This document shows positions 21,823-32,222 of a stretch of DNA of 64,000 nucleotides, in pieces. The position numbers were made by a program, and so were the translations under genes. This DNA comes from Gammaproteobacteria bacterium. Its GTDB lineage: Bacteria > Pseudomonadota > Gammaproteobacteria > Arenicellales > Arenicellaceae. A model generated the notes under the pieces. The model had not been told where the DNA came from, made no database searches, and saw only the letters and a program-made list of their open reading frames with translations. Positions within the stretch are counted from its first letter, which is position 1. Each line of letters begins with the position of its first letter. Location of the stretch: NCBI GenBank assembly GCA_013002025.1, contig JABDKW010000037.1, positions 62,001 through 126,000 on the forward strand, in the 5' to 3' direction.

Positions 21823-22608
21823 TCACTCATCAGGCGCGGCATCTGTAGCCGAGCTCTGCTGTGCACGCCAACGGCGTGTTTTATTGACCGCGTACAAAAG
21901 TGTACCACTGCCCATATAGATGATGCCGATTGCCAGGAACGCCAGCGGCGGGTCCAGATAGATAATGGCAATCGCCAGCACCAATACGATCATGCCGATA
22001 AACGGCATTTTATCTCTGAAATCAACGTCCTTAAATGAGCGAAAGCGAATATTGCTGACCATTGTCAGGGCAGCCCAGGCGACCAACACGGCTAAACCTA
22101 TGGCGACCGCATTGGGCACGATGCCGTAGTCCACGCACACCCAGATAACGGAGGCAACCAGCGCGGCTGCACCCGGGCTCGGCATGCCAATAAAATATTT
22201 TTTGTCGTCGAGCTTCTGCACATTAAAACGCGCCAGTCGCAACGCCGCGCAGGCGATGTAAATAAACGCCACCAGGCTGCCCACTTTGCCCAAACCGGAT
22301 AGCGCGAATTCGTAGGCCACCATGGCTGGTGCCACACCAAAGGACACCATATCTGACAGGCTGTCATACTCGGAGCCGAACTCGCTCATCGTGTTGGTAA
22401 GTCGCGCCAGACGGCCATCTACAATATCCATTACCATCGCTACATAGATGGCTAGACAGGCCGCCTCAAAATGCCCAAGGCGCGCTTGCATGATGGCGTA
22501 GAAGCCGGCAAACAAACCGGCCGAAGTGAACAAATTCGGCAGGACGTAAATACCCTTAGCGGGCTTTTTAGCATCAATGCTGTGGAGATTTTTAGCTTTT
22601 TTCGGCAT
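21823..22608 (-). CDS. pssA: CDP-diacylglycerol-serine O-phosphatidyltransferase
   Basis: PssA makes phosphatidylserine from CDP-diacylglycerol and serine in the inner membrane. It is a multi-span CDP-alcohol phosphatidyltransferase: the motif D-x2-D-G-x2-A-R-x8-G-x3-D-x3-D is visible from MDIVDGRLARLT to EFGSEYDSLSD. I prefer the ATG at 22606-22608 (MPKKAKNLHS) over an upstream TTG, giving 261 residues. It follows ilvC after a hairpin terminator, the ilvBNC-pssA order known from Pseudomonas relatives. Confidence 0.93.
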   Translation of the reverse strand: MPKKAKNLHSIDAKKPAKGIYVLPNLFTSAGLFAGFYAIMQARLGHFEAACLAIYVAMVMDIVDGRLARLTNTMSEFGSEYDSLSDMVSFGVAPAMVAYEFALSGLGKVGSLVAFIYIACAALRLARFNVQKLDDKKYFIGMPSPGAAALVASVIWVCVDYGIVPNAVAIGLAVLVAWAALTMVSNIRFRSFKDVDFRDKMPFIGMIVLVLAIAIIYLDPPLAFLAIGIIYMGSGTLLYAVNKTRRWRAQQSSATDAAPDE

Positions 22609-22725
22609 CGCGGTAGTATACAAGCCCCGTTCTGGCAAGGCTATGACTTGCCGCTGCTTTCAAGCCATTACCCGTACCCCTAAAGCGCCTTGCCACACAG
22701 CACCCTCGGCAATATGGACGGCAGT

Positions 22726-22758
22726 AAAACGCAAACGCGCCGACCTCGGTCGGCGCGC
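22726..22758 (-). terminator. Hairpin terminator after ilvC
   Basis: A 10-bp perfect stem, CGCGCCGACC / GGTCGGCGCG with a 2-base loop (22736-22757), lies 23 bp after the ilvC stop. In the minus-strand direction it is followed by TTTGCGTTTT. The stem is strong and the T-run is interrupted, so it probably reduces rather than abolishes read-through into pssA. Confidence 0.7.
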
Positions 22759-22780
22759 TGCAGATAAAACGGTGTGTGAC

Positions 22781-23958
<1,178 letters not shown>

Positions 23959-23974
<16 letters not shown>

Positions 23975-24459
23975 GTCAAAGCACGCTCAGTAGACGTCAT
24001 GCCCGTGACGCCGGAGCGGGCCACTTCGATAATTTCAAAGTCGACCAGCGCTTTCAGCAGCTCATCCACCTTTTCACTACTGCCACTGAGTTCAAGGATA
24101 AATTGGGTGTCGTTAATATCGATAAGCTTTCCGTTAAATGCGGCTACCAGGCGATCCAACTTTGGTTTTGACTGCTGGTTTGCTAATAATTTGACCAGCA
24201 CCACCTCGCGCTCGAGATGCCGATTGATGGTTATATCCTGCAACGCGGCCACATCCACCAATTTGCCCAGCTGTTTCTCGATCTGGTCAATCTTGCGATC
24301 ATCGCCCACCGTCGATATGGTCAGGCGTGACAATGTCGGGTCATTGGTGGGCGCAACGGTCAAGGTATCGATGTTGTAACCGCGCGCAGAAAACAACCCA
24401 GCCACCCGCGACAGGGCACCCGACTCGTTTTCAAGTAGTACAGAAATAATATGTCTCAT
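23959..24459 (-). CDS. ilvN: Acetolactate synthase small (regulatory) subunit
   Basis: This subunit binds valine and gives feedback control of acetolactate synthase. The 166-residue protein has an N-terminal ACT domain (ISVLLENESGALSRVAGLFSARGYNI is its recognisable start, given here by SGALSRVAGLF and ARGYNIDTL) and the C-terminal small-subunit domain. Length matches the IlvH type. It follows ilvB by 44 bp. Its last codons form the first unit of an 18-bp tandem repeat. Confidence 0.96.
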
Positions 24460-24503
24460 AGCGTTTTAATTTTGCATCCAACTGAATGACTGAGCCTGAT
24501 CAA

Positions 24504-26225
24504 CTAAACGCCCTCGGGCTGTGGACCGCCAGGGCGTAGACGCATTTCATGGTGCCCCTTGCCGGCTTCAATCATGGGATAAACGTTTTCGGTTTGATCG
24601 GTAATAAAATCCATAAAGACCAAACGGTCTTTCATTGCGAAAGCCTCACGTAGCGCCCCTTCTACGTCGGCCGGTTTTTCAATCATCATTCCCACGTGGC
24701 CATAAGCCTCGGCCAGCTTCACAAAGTCTGGCAATGAATCCATATAGGAGTTGGAATAGCGCTTATCGTAATTAAACTCCTGCCACTGCCGTACCATGCC
24801 CAGATAACGGTTATTTAAATTGATAACCTTAATCGGCAAATCGTACTGCTGGCAGGTAGCGAGCTCCTGGATGCACATTTGAATACTGCCCTCACCGGTC
24901 ACGCAGGCCACATCGGCATCACGATGCGCAAACTTGACCCCCATGGCAGCCGGCAATCCAAACCCCATGGTGCCAAGACCCCCTGAATTGATCCATTTAT
25001 GGGTATCAGAGAAGCCGTAAAACTGTGCTGCATACATCTGGTGCTGCCCGACATCGGAAGTGACATAGGCTTCGCCGCCAGTTACTTCAAACAGCTTCTG
25101 CACCACCAACTGAGGTTTGATTACGGTATCGCTGTGCTCGTACCAGAGGCTGTTCAAGCCTCGCCATTGGTTAATTTGCTGCCACCAGGCTTCAGTTAAT
25201 TGCTGATTTATATCATCGGCACGGCGGCTCAACTCACGGTTCAACATGGTGAGCACGTCACGCGCATCACCAATAATTGAAATATCCGTTTTTATATTTT
25301 TGTCGATCACCGACGGGTCGATATCCACGTGCAGCACCTTGGCATCGGGCGCAAATCCGTCCAGGGTACCGGTGATGCGATCATCAAAACGGGCACCAAT
25401 TGCGATAATTAAGTCCGCATCATGCATCGCCATATTGGCTTCGTAGGTGCCATGCATTCCCAACATGCCGAGAAATAATGGGTCATCATGCGGGTAGGCG
25501 CCCAGCCCCATCAGGGTATTGGTGCAGGGGTAGCCGAGGGCGCGCACAAACTGCCGCAGCTGTTCCTGTGCCTCGGCCAATACCACGCCGCCCCCGGTGT
25601 AGACAATCGGCCGCTTGGCATTCAGGATGGCTTCTACTGCCGCGACAATTTCACTGGGTTGCGGGCTGGCCACCGGGGGGTAGGCCCGCATAGTGATATC
25701 CTCGGGGTAGATAAATTCGGCGATATCCGCCGTGATATCTTTCGGAATATCAACCAGCACCGGACCGGGGCGACCCGTCGTGGCCACATGGAAGGCTTTT
25801 TTAATGGTGGGGGCGATATCTTCCACGTTTTGAATGAGAAAATTGTGCTTCACACAGGGCCGGCTGATACCCACCGCGTCGATCTCCTGGAAGGCGTCAT
25901 AGCCAATCAGGGGTTTCATCACCTGCCCTGAAAGCACCACCATGGGGATGGAGTCCATATAGGCCGTGGCAATCCCCGTAATCGCGTTGGTGACACCTGG
26001 CCCGCTGGTAACCAGTACCACGCCGGGCTCACCAGTGGCACGGGCCAGCCCATCGGCGGCGTGGGTCGCGCCCTGCTCGTGCCGCACCAGAATATGCTCG
26101 ACCTTGTCTTGACGGTGAAACGCATCATAGATATGCAGGGCGGCGCCTCCCGGATATCCGAATACGTACTTCACGCCCTCTTGTTCAAGGCTCTTGACTA
26201 CTATGTCTGCACCGGTAAGCTGCAC
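24504..26225 (-). CDS. ilvB: Acetolactate synthase large (catalytic) subunit
   Basis: The enzyme joins pyruvate with pyruvate or 2-oxobutyrate using thiamine diphosphate and FAD. Motifs: RHEQGATHAADG with the catalytic Glu about residue 48, SGPGVTNAITG, GLGTMGFGLPAAMG and the ThDP motif TGEGSIQM...NLNNRYLG. I choose the GTG at 26223-26225 (MQLTGADIVV; 573 residues, as E. coli IlvI). GGAG lies 6 nt upstream of it, while the in-frame TTG four codons earlier lacks a good ribosome site. It leads the ilvBNC operon. Confidence 0.96.
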   Translation of the reverse strand: MQLTGADIVVKSLEQEGVKYVFGYPGGAALHIYDAFHRQDKVEHILVRHEQGATHAADGLARATGEPGVVLVTSGPGVTNAITGIATAYMDSIPMVVLSGQVMKPLIGYDAFQEIDAVGISRPCVKHNFLIQNVEDIAPTIKKAFHVATTGRPGPVLVDIPKDITADIAEFIYPEDITMRAYPPVASPQPSEIVAAVEAILNAKRPIVYTGGGVVLAEAQEQLRQFVRALGYPCTNTLMGLGAYPHDDPLFLGMLGMHGTYEANMAMHDADLIIAIGARFDDRITGTLDGFAPDAKVLHVDIDPSVIDKNIKTDISIIGDARDVLTMLNRELSRRADDINQQLTEAWWQQINQWRGLNSLWYEHSDTVIKPQLVVQKLFEVTGGEAYVTSDVGQHQMYAAQFYGFSDTHKWINSGGLGTMGFGLPAAMGVKFAHRDADVACVTGEGSIQMCIQELATCQQYDLPIKVINLNNRYLGMVRQWQEFNYDKRYSNSYMDSLPDFVKLAEAYGHVGMMIEKPADVEGALREAFAMKDRLVFMDFITDQTENVYPMIEAGKGHHEMRLRPGGPQPEGV

Positions 26226-26441
26226 AGGCTTCTCCAACTGTCTTTCGATGCCCCAATTTCTGAGGCGTGTCTCTCTAACTTTTTGCTCGTTTTATCAACG
26301 TTCTAGCCGTTGCCGATACCCCACCGGCTCGGTCAGCGAATCTGCACCACAGGCGCTACACTCGCACAGAGTGACTCCATACTTATGGTAAGCGTCAATG
26401 GTGAGCCAAACGAAGGATTCCGGCGGATTTCCAGCAACCAC

Positions 26442-26461
26442 AAAAAAAGCCCTTAGCGGGC
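26442..26461 (-). terminator. Terminator-like hairpin in the ilvB leader
   Basis: On the minus strand GCCC-GCTAA-GGGC followed by seven T forms a short intrinsic-terminator shape, flanked upstream by A/G bases that can extend the stem. It lies only about 12-20 nt after the predicted start of the ilvB transcript. It could act as an attenuator or promoter-proximal terminator. A short ORF starts inside it (ATG at 26461-26463, about 22 codons), but that ORF is not rich in Leu, Val or Ile codons. Confidence 0.5.
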
Positions 26462-26479
26462 ATCTTTCTGCAAGCGTGA

Positions 26480-26507
26480 ATTATAGACTGCGAATTGGCA
26501 AAGACAA
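26480..26507 (-). promoter_or_regulatory. Predicted ilvBNC promoter
   Basis: On the minus strand TTGTCT (26502-26507) is followed after 16 bp by a perfect TATAAT (26480-26485). It faces ilvB with a leader of about 250 nt. It is the best sigma-70-like match in the divergent ilvB-lpxH region. Confidence 0.65.
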
Positions 26508-26569
26508 AGCCGTGATGCACTATTTTCGCCATTCATAATGAGGATATCGGAGCTGGCCTGAAAGGCTGG

Positions 26570-26598
26570 TTGCCTGAACCCGAATTAACCGCTATAAA
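26570..26598 (+). promoter_or_regulatory. Predicted lpxH promoter
   Basis: TTGCCT (26570-26575), a 17-bp spacer and TATAAA (26593-26598) point toward lpxH, which starts at 26628. The rest of the 402-bp gap between ilvB and lpxH holds the ilvB leader elements and no other gene that I can see. Confidence 0.65.
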
Positions 26599-26627
26599 GC
26601 CTGACACACGACTCCATTAATCCAGCC

Positions 26628-27353
26628 ATGCACACATATATCATCTCTGATTTACACCTGACCCCGCAGCAACCGAATGTGATTGAGGCTTTTATGCAGT
26701 TTATGGCGGGCGAGGCACAAAGCGCGGAGCAGCTGTATATTCTGGGCGATCTATTTGAGTACTGGATTGGCGATGACGCTGCACCCCTGCTGGGTGCCGA
26801 ACCAGTACTTGCTCAAATGCAGGCGCTGGCAAGTAAAATCCCCTGTTTCTTTATTGCCGGCAATCGCGACTTTCTGGTTGGCCCTCAATTTGAACAGGCC
26901 AGCGGTTTCAAAATACTCGAAGATGAAAGTGTGATTGATTTGTACGGCCAGCCTACTTTAATTTTGCACGGCGACAGCCTGTGCATTGACGATCATGCAC
27001 ATCAGTTGTTTCGCCAGCAAATCGTGACCAATGCGGAGTGGCGCGAGCAATTCCTGGGGCTGGAAATTCCCGCCCGCATCGAGGCAGCCAAGCAGGCCCG
27101 CATGGAGAGCCAGGCACACAAAAGCAATGTCTCGATGGAGATTATGGATGTCACCGAATCTGCCGTGCTGGAGCGCTTTGCAGATCGCAACGTGCAGCAG
27201 ATGATTCACGGCCACACCCATCGTCAGGCGACCCATGACTATGCCACCCCGGCCGGTGACGCCCGGCGCTATGTATTGGGTGACTGGTTAACGACGGCCA
27301 GCGTATTAAAAGCTGATGCCAATGGCATCGATATCACTAATTATCCGATTTAG
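26628..27353 (+). CDS. lpxH: UDP-2,3-diacylglucosamine diphosphatase
   Basis: LpxH hydrolyses UDP-2,3-diacylglucosamine to lipid X in lipid A synthesis at the inner membrane. The 241-residue protein is a calcineurin-like phosphoesterase with all metal motifs in order: SDLHL, GDLFEYWIGDD, GNRDFL, LHGDSLC and GHTHRQ. Length equals the family (about 240). Its 3' end overlaps the convergent ftsB by 17 bp. Confidence 0.97.
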   Translation: MHTYIISDLHLTPQQPNVIEAFMQFMAGEAQSAEQLYILGDLFEYWIGDDAAPLLGAEPVLAQMQALASKIPCFFIAGNRDFLVGPQFEQASGFKILEDESVIDLYGQPTLILHGDSLCIDDHAHQLFRQQIVTNAEWREQFLGLEIPARIEAAKQARMESQAHKSNVSMEIMDVTESAVLERFADRNVQQMIHGHTHRQATHDYATPAGDARRYVLGDWLTTASVLKADANGIDITNYPI

Positions 27354-27630
27354 GCTCTTGCTTGGGAATTACACGGTAAAAGATTTCTCCATCCTTGATA
27401 AAGCCCAGCTGACTGCGGGCTCTCTCCTCTAGCGCCTCCTCACCGTCCTTTAGTTGCTGCACCTCGGCGTGCAACTGCTCATTGCGCAGAGTCAGCTCAT
27501 TATTGCCCGCGGTAGTCTGCTCAATCGTATTTCGCAGCGACCACAGTTGAAATACGCCATGCGCGCCGAACCATAGCTGCAGCTGCAACACAACCAGGAT
27601 TAAAAACAAGGCAGTAGCAAGGATTTTCAT
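27337..27630 (-). CDS. ftsB: Cell division protein FtsB
   Basis: FtsB is a bitopic inner-membrane protein of the FtsQLB divisome complex. The 97-residue product has an N-terminal membrane segment (about 3-20), a coiled coil (about 28-65, with the NNELTLRNEQL heptads) and the conserved EERARSQLGFIKDGEIFY segment. In many relatives it lies between eno and ispD; here it stands alone, convergent with lpxH. Confidence 0.92.
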   Translation of the reverse strand: MKILATALFLILVVLQLQLWFGAHGVFQLWSLRNTIEQTTAGNNELTLRNEQLHAEVQQLKDGEEALEERARSQLGFIKDGEIFYRVIPKQEPKSDN

Positions 27631-27985
27631 CTCAATATGGACGAACGCGCGCGGCTGCGCTAAACCAGAGGGTATCAGCGCGCACTATGCAATATTTAAG
27701 CAGCGACAACAAGCATTCGAGCTGTCACGTAGCAAAATCCGTGATCTAGAATTCACTAGACATAAATCACACAAAGAAACCACCACAAACCATTGAACTC
27801 TAACGTTTTTCGTTATATGGTTATCGACCGAATGACACAAGTATACAGATTAATCGGCGCCGGCCACGCTCACAGCAGTCTCTGCACCAATGTTTTTTCG
27901 CCGGGTTGTTAAGAGTGCCGCCATCGTGGGGGATAATCACTAAAGTAGGCGTGATCCACACCCCAATCTGTGATTGGAGAGAATT
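27631..27985. other. 355-bp intergenic region between divergent ftsB and an outer-membrane gene
   Basis: No ORF or RNA gene is recognisable. The right part is followed by a good GGAGA ribosome site at 27977. I see AT-rich stretches around 27725-27845 that could hold promoters for either gene, but no convincing paired -35/-10. Confidence 0.5.
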
Positions 27986-28579
27986 ATGAACAAATTGCTC
28001 AACAACGTCACACACCCCAGTTTGCGGCTGGCCGTCACATTGCTGGCCACCATCGCGCTGAGCGCCGCATCCGGAACGGCTCTGGCCAAAAAAAACGGTG
28101 GCACGTTCTTTGGCAAAGAAGCCAAAGGCAAATGGATTATCGGCGTCAAGGCGGCCAAAATCGACAGTAACGTTGAAGAAGTCAACGATGCTGATGCCAA
28201 AGGTATTGTGCTCGGTTATGAATTTGACCGCGTGATTGGCGACAGCGGTGGCACCGCCACCGTCGAACTGGAATATGTACAGGGCGACGATACCGTCATC
28301 GATGGTTTTGGCTCTTATGAAGCCAATATGCTTAATCTGTTTATGACCTACCGTACTGCTGGCACAATTTATTTTAAAGCCAAGGGCGGTGCCTCCTATT
28401 CCGACCTGACCATTACCACAGTGGCCTTTCAGGACACCCTGGATTCGGTGTCTCTGGTGGGTGGCATTGGCCTCGGCTATCGCATCGGAGATTACGGTGC
28501 GGTTGAAGTGGAATACACCGATGATACCGGTGATAATGATTTGGGCCTTATCGGGTTCAACGCTATGCTGGAGTTTTAA
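27986..28579 (+). CDS. Small outer-membrane beta-barrel protein (OmpA/OmpX-like fold)
   Basis: The 197-residue product starts at an ATG with GGAGA 8 nt upstream. A signal peptide ends near residues 31-33 (GTALA). The mature part alternates polar and hydrophobic residues in about eight strands, with Gly-rich turns (FKAKGGASYSDLTI, GGIGLGYRIGDYG) and a C-terminal strand ending in Phe (NAMLEF), the signal read by the Bam complex. Substrate or role cannot be told. The gene is monocistronic, with its own terminator. Confidence 0.85.
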   Translation: MNKLLNNVTHPSLRLAVTLLATIALSAASGTALAKKNGGTFFGKEAKGKWIIGVKAAKIDSNVEEVNDADAKGIVLGYEFDRVIGDSGGTATVELEYVQGDDTVIDGFGSYEANMLNLFMTYRTAGTIYFKAKGGASYSDLTITTVAFQDTLDSVSLVGGIGLGYRIGDYGAVEVEYTDDTGDNDLGLIGFNAMLEF

Positions 28580-28606
28580 ATTAGACTCAATCCTCTAGCA
28601 GGAGAA

Positions 28607-28631
28607 AGGCCCCTCACGGGGCCTTTTTTTT
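28607..28631 (+). terminator. Rho-independent terminator
   Basis: AGGCCCC-TCAC-GGGGCCT followed by a run of T ends the outer-membrane protein gene. It is a 7-bp GC-rich stem with a tetraloop and a textbook T-tract. Confidence 0.93.
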
Positions 28632-28691
28632 CGTCTGGTTTTATTTTGCGCCTGATTGTGGCTCACAAAAACTGGTCGTAGCAGGTCGCTG

Positions 28692-29885
28692 CTATTGCAG
28701 GTGCAGGTCCTCAATCACATCCTGTGGGTCTTCCAGACCGACCGCAATGCGCACCAGATTTGGCGTGATTCCAACCTCAGCCTTTTCTGCATCACTCCAG
28801 CGCGCATGCGTGGTGGTGTAGGGATGGGTAATCGTAGTACGGGTATCTCCAAGATTGGCAGTAATGCTTAGCAACTCCGTTTTATCGATCAGCGACCATG
28901 CCGCATCCTGGCCGCCCTCCACCTCGAATGCCAACACGGCGCCCGGCTTGGATTGTTGCTGTCTCGCCAATTGATACTGCGGGTGATCGCTTAGGCCCGG
29001 AAAGTACACCTGCTTGACTGCTGACTGCTGCTGCAGCCACTCAGCCAGCAGCTGAGCGTTATCACTGGCTTGATTGACTCGCAGCGCCATGGTTTCCAGG
29101 CCTTTGAGAAATACCCAGGCATTAAACGGGCTCATCCCCGGGCCGGCAGTACGCATAAAGCTGAACACCTGTTCATCAACAAACTCCTCGTCGCCCACCA
29201 CAGCACCGCCCACGCAGCGACCCTGACCATCAATATATTTAGTGGCAGAATGCATCACCACATCGGCACCGAGTTCCAGTGGGCGCTGCAATACCGGGGT
29301 GCAAAAACAGTTATCCACCACCACTTTGATATCCGCATTGTATGCATGTGCGATGTCAGAAATAGCGGCAATATCACCGACCTCAGTCAGTGGATTAGTT
29401 GGGGTTTCAAAAAATACCATGCGGGTTTTAGGCGATAACGCCGAACGCCACTGATCAAGATCAGTCAAGTCGACAAAGCTCACATCGATCGAAAACCGTG
29501 CAAGAGTTTGGTTCAATAACATCCGGCTGGCTCCGAATATGGAGCGCGAGGCGACCACATGGTCGCCGGCAATCAGGCCACTCAGGCAAATACTGAGCAA
29601 GGCCGACATGCCGGACGCGGTGGCCACGCAGGCCGGCGCGCCTTCCAATGCGGCCAATCGCTGCTCGAAGGCCCGCACCGTAGGGTTGGTAAAGCGTGAG
29701 TAGACGTTGCCCTCTTCGGTGTAGGAAAAGCGGGCCGCGGCCTGAGCCGCATTATCAAATACAAAGCTGGAGGTGGCGTAAATCGGTTCGCTGTGCTCCT
29801 GTTCCGAACCGCGTAGCTGGCCAGCCCGCACCGCCTCGGTGGCCGGCCGGTAGCGCTTGCCCTGCTTGGGTTTGTATAAACTCAC
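28692..29885 (-). CDS. metZ: O-succinylhomoserine sulfhydrylase
   Basis: MetZ makes homocysteine directly from O-succinylhomoserine and sulfide, using PLP. The 397-residue protein is a Cys/Met-metabolism PLP enzyme: YSRFTNPTVRAFE, ATASGMSALLS, the PLP lysine in HSATKYIDGQGR (about 208) and the C-terminal GVGLEDPQD-like segment (AVGLEDPQDVIEDL). It lies 48 bp after purF, the cvpA-purF-metZ order typical of Pseudomonas-like genomes, which supports MetZ over MetB. Confidence 0.93.
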   Translation of the reverse strand: MSLYKPKQGKRYRPATEAVRAGQLRGSEQEHSEPIYATSSFVFDNAAQAAARFSYTEEGNVYSRFTNPTVRAFEQRLAALEGAPACVATASGMSALLSICLSGLIAGDHVVASRSIFGASRMLLNQTLARFSIDVSFVDLTDLDQWRSALSPKTRMVFFETPTNPLTEVGDIAAISDIAHAYNADIKVVVDNCFCTPVLQRPLELGADVVMHSATKYIDGQGRCVGGAVVGDEEFVDEQVFSFMRTAGPGMSPFNAWVFLKGLETMALRVNQASDNAQLLAEWLQQQSAVKQVYFPGLSDHPQYQLARQQQSKPGAVLAFEVEGGQDAAWSLIDKTELLSITANLGDTRTTITHPYTTTHARWSDAEKAEVGITPNLVRIAVGLEDPQDVIEDLHLQ

Positions 29886-29933
29886 GATCGGCCCGCTGTA
29901 GCGCTTAGCGCATTACCTTACTGACGCAACCGG

Positions 29934-31457
29934 CTAGCGTAGCTGACTGACGTCACGCAGTTCAGAAGGGGGCGTATCGGCCGAGCGTTTGGCATCGTCA
30001 CTGCGCAGCAATTCCAGGCCGGACAAATAAGATTCATTGATATCCCCCGTGACATATTCCTTACTGAAACAAGAGGTATCAAAGCGGGTAATTTGAGGAT
30101 TACCCTCGCTGGCCGCTTCAATCAAATCGTTTAAATCCTGATAAATAAGCCGATCAGCTCCGATAATCTCCTGAATTTGCTCAACTGTCCTGTTGCTGGC
30201 GATGAGTTCATTGGCCGCCGGCATATCAATACCATACACGTTTGGGTAACGTACTGGCGGGGCGGCAGAGGCAAAATATACTTTGCGGGCACCCGCATCC
30301 CGTGCCATTTGCACGATCTGTTTGGAAGTCGTACCGCGCACAATGGAATCGTCTACCAGCAGTACATTCTTGTCACGAAACTCGAGATCAATGGCGTTGA
30401 GTTTCTGACGCACTGATTTTTGGCGCTGCGCCTGACCCGGCATAATAAAAGTACGGCCGATATAGCGGTTTTTAATAAATCCTTCGCGATAACGCACGCC
30501 GAGTTGTTGCGACATCTCCAGCGCCGAGGTGCGGCTTGTGTCGGGGATAGGGATGACCACATCGATGTCATGGTCTGGCCACTCCCGCATAATTTTATTA
30601 GCCAGTTTCTCGCCCATGCGCATGCGCGTGCGATACACCGAGATACCGTCGATCATTGAGTCAGGCCGGGCCAGATAAACCTGCTCGAAAATACACGGCG
30701 CGTACTGTGCATCAGCAACGCAAATTTTACTCTCTACCTTGCCTTCCATGGGTAGAATAATGGCCTCGCCGGGGCGCACGTCCGCGATCACTTTGAACCC
30801 CTGACTGGCCAACGCGACACTCTCTGATGCGACCATGTATTCACGCCCCGCATCGGTATCACGGTAACCATAGATCAAGGGTCGGATTCCGAAACGGTCA
30901 CGAAACGCCACAATCCCGACACCGATGATAAACGCGACTACTGCATAGCCACCACGGCAGCGTTTGAACAGGCCGTTGACCGCCTCAAACACGATGTCAT
31001 TGCTGAGCTGGTAGCGGCCTTCGCCCAGTGTCTTATAAATCTCGTGCGCCAATATATTGAGCAGCACTTCTGAGTCGGAGCTGGTATTGATGTGGCGCAA
31101 ATCATCTTTAAAAATTCGCTCGCGCAATTGATCGGCATTCGTCAGGTTGCCATTGTGCGCCAGGGCAATACCAAACGGCGAATTCACGTAAAACGGTTGT
31201 GCCTCAGCAGGCGAACTGGAACCCGCCGTCGGGTAGCGACAATGGGCGATGCCCACGTTGCCGGTAAGGCGAGACATATGGCGCTTGAAGAACACATCTT
31301 TAACCAGGCCGTTATCCTTGCGCAGGTTAATTACGCCATCGGCATCACAGGTCAGAATGCCCGCGGCGTCCTGACCGCGATGTTGCAATACGGTCAATCC
31401 GTCATACAAGCTTGCCCCCACCGGAGCCTTGCCGACAATTCCTAGAACACCACACAT
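29934..31457 (-). CDS. purF: Amidophosphoribosyltransferase
   Basis: PurF makes 5-phosphoribosylamine from PRPP and glutamine, the first purine step. The start is fixed by biology: the ATG at 31455-31457 is followed by TGT, so Cys1 becomes the N-terminal nucleophile after Met removal (MCGVLGIVG). This gives 507 residues (E. coli 505). The PRPP loop [14 protein letters not shown] and the phosphoribosyltransferase domain follow. Earlier in-frame starts would block the active site. cvpA is directly upstream. Confidence 0.97.
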   Translation of the reverse strand: MCGVLGIVGKAPVGASLYDGLTVLQHRGQDAAGILTCDADGVINLRKDNGLVKDVFFKRHMSRLTGNVGIAHCRYPTAGSSSPAEAQPFYVNSPFGIALAHNGNLTNADQLRERIFKDDLRHINTSSDSEVLLNILAHEIYKTLGEGRYQLSNDIVFEAVNGLFKRCRGGYAVVAFIIGVGIVAFRDRFGIRPLIYGYRDTDAGREYMVASESVALASQGFKVIADVRPGEAIILPMEGKVESKICVADAQYAPCIFEQVYLARPDSMIDGISVYRTRMRMGEKLANKIMREWPDHDIDVVIPIPDTSRTSALEMSQQLGVRYREGFIKNRYIGRTFIMPGQAQRQKSVRQKLNAIDLEFRDKNVLLVDDSIVRGTTSKQIVQMARDAGARKVYFASAAPPVRYPNVYGIDMPAANELIASNRTVEQIQEIIGADRLIYQDLNDLIEAASEGNPQITRFDTSCFSKEYVTGDINESYLSGLELLRSDDAKRSADTPPSELRDVSQLR

Positions 31458-31530
31458 GTTTTTAGCACTGACCCATAATCGGGTTACCCATTGCGGGAGA
31501 TACTTTGACTGGCTACTGAATGATACAACA

Positions 31531-32109
31531 TCAAGCCCCTGCTGCGTTGTCTGTTTGCAATGAATCCAGTTGCGGGCTGACCGGAGCCGCTTCATCGGGT
31601 GGCAACTCGCCATCTTGCTCAGTCGGGGTGGATCTAAGTTGTTCGGGCAGCCATTGCTCCACGTAATTGGCGCTCGGCTCCAACCAGCCAATGGCAATCG
31701 ATTGTTGCCACCACTCGCTATGCTCCATGCCCATGCCACGTAGAACTAAAATCAAGGCGACTACAATCGCGCCGGCTCGCACCACGCCGAAGCCAATGCC
31801 GAGTACGCGATCGGTTCCTTTGATTGCTGCATTTACCAAAAATTTGGTAAGCAGATAACTGACAATCGAGAACAAAAATAAACTGCCGATAAACACCAAA
31901 GCGAATCCCGCTCCGGTGCGGAAGCCTTCAGCCGGAATAGTCACATAGTTAGCAATAAACTCGCCAGCTGCTGTACTAAATGTCAGCGCCAGCCACAGGG
32001 CCAGAATCCAGGATGCGATCGACAGCGCTTCGCGAATAAATCCGCGCATCAGGCCGACAATAATTGAAATAACAAAAATAACGGCGATAATCAGGTCGAC
32101 GAGTGTCAT
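31531..32109 (-). CDS. cvpA: CvpA family inner-membrane protein
   Basis: CvpA was named for colicin V production, and its family is linked to envelope homeostasis. The 192-residue protein has about four membrane segments, opening with [17 protein letters not shown] and the conserved [19 protein letters not shown] region. A Pro/Glu-rich cytoplasmic tail of about 40 residues follows. It sits just before purF as in E. coli and Pseudomonas. Confidence 0.93.
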   Translation of the reverse strand: MTLVDLIIAVIFVISIIVGLMRGFIREALSIASWILALWLALTFSTAAGEFIANYVTIPAEGFRTGAGFALVFIGSLFLFSIVSYLLTKFLVNAAIKGTDRVLGIGFGVVRAGAIVVALILVLRGMGMEHSEWWQQSIAIGWLEPSANYVEQWLPEQLRSTPTEQDGELPPDEAAPVSPQLDSLQTDNAAGA

Positions 32110-32222
32110 AAATATAATTCCCTTGATGGGTCACCTACTGCGACGGGCAAGGGCAACATCTTAAACCGCATGGCAGTGAATAGTCGTTGGCTGGCTGGCA
32201 TCTTTACAATTGCTCGCTCGGG

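Noticed and set aside
26401-26463. 22-codon ORF in the ilvB leader as a classical attenuator leader peptide
   Set aside because: It has only one Ile and two Leu and no Val codons, and the terminator precedes most of it, so the usual ribosome-stalling scheme does not fit.
31458-31739. Longer N-terminus for PurF
   Set aside because: The enzyme needs Cys directly after the initiator Met, which fixes the start at 31457; the extension overlaps the cvpA end.
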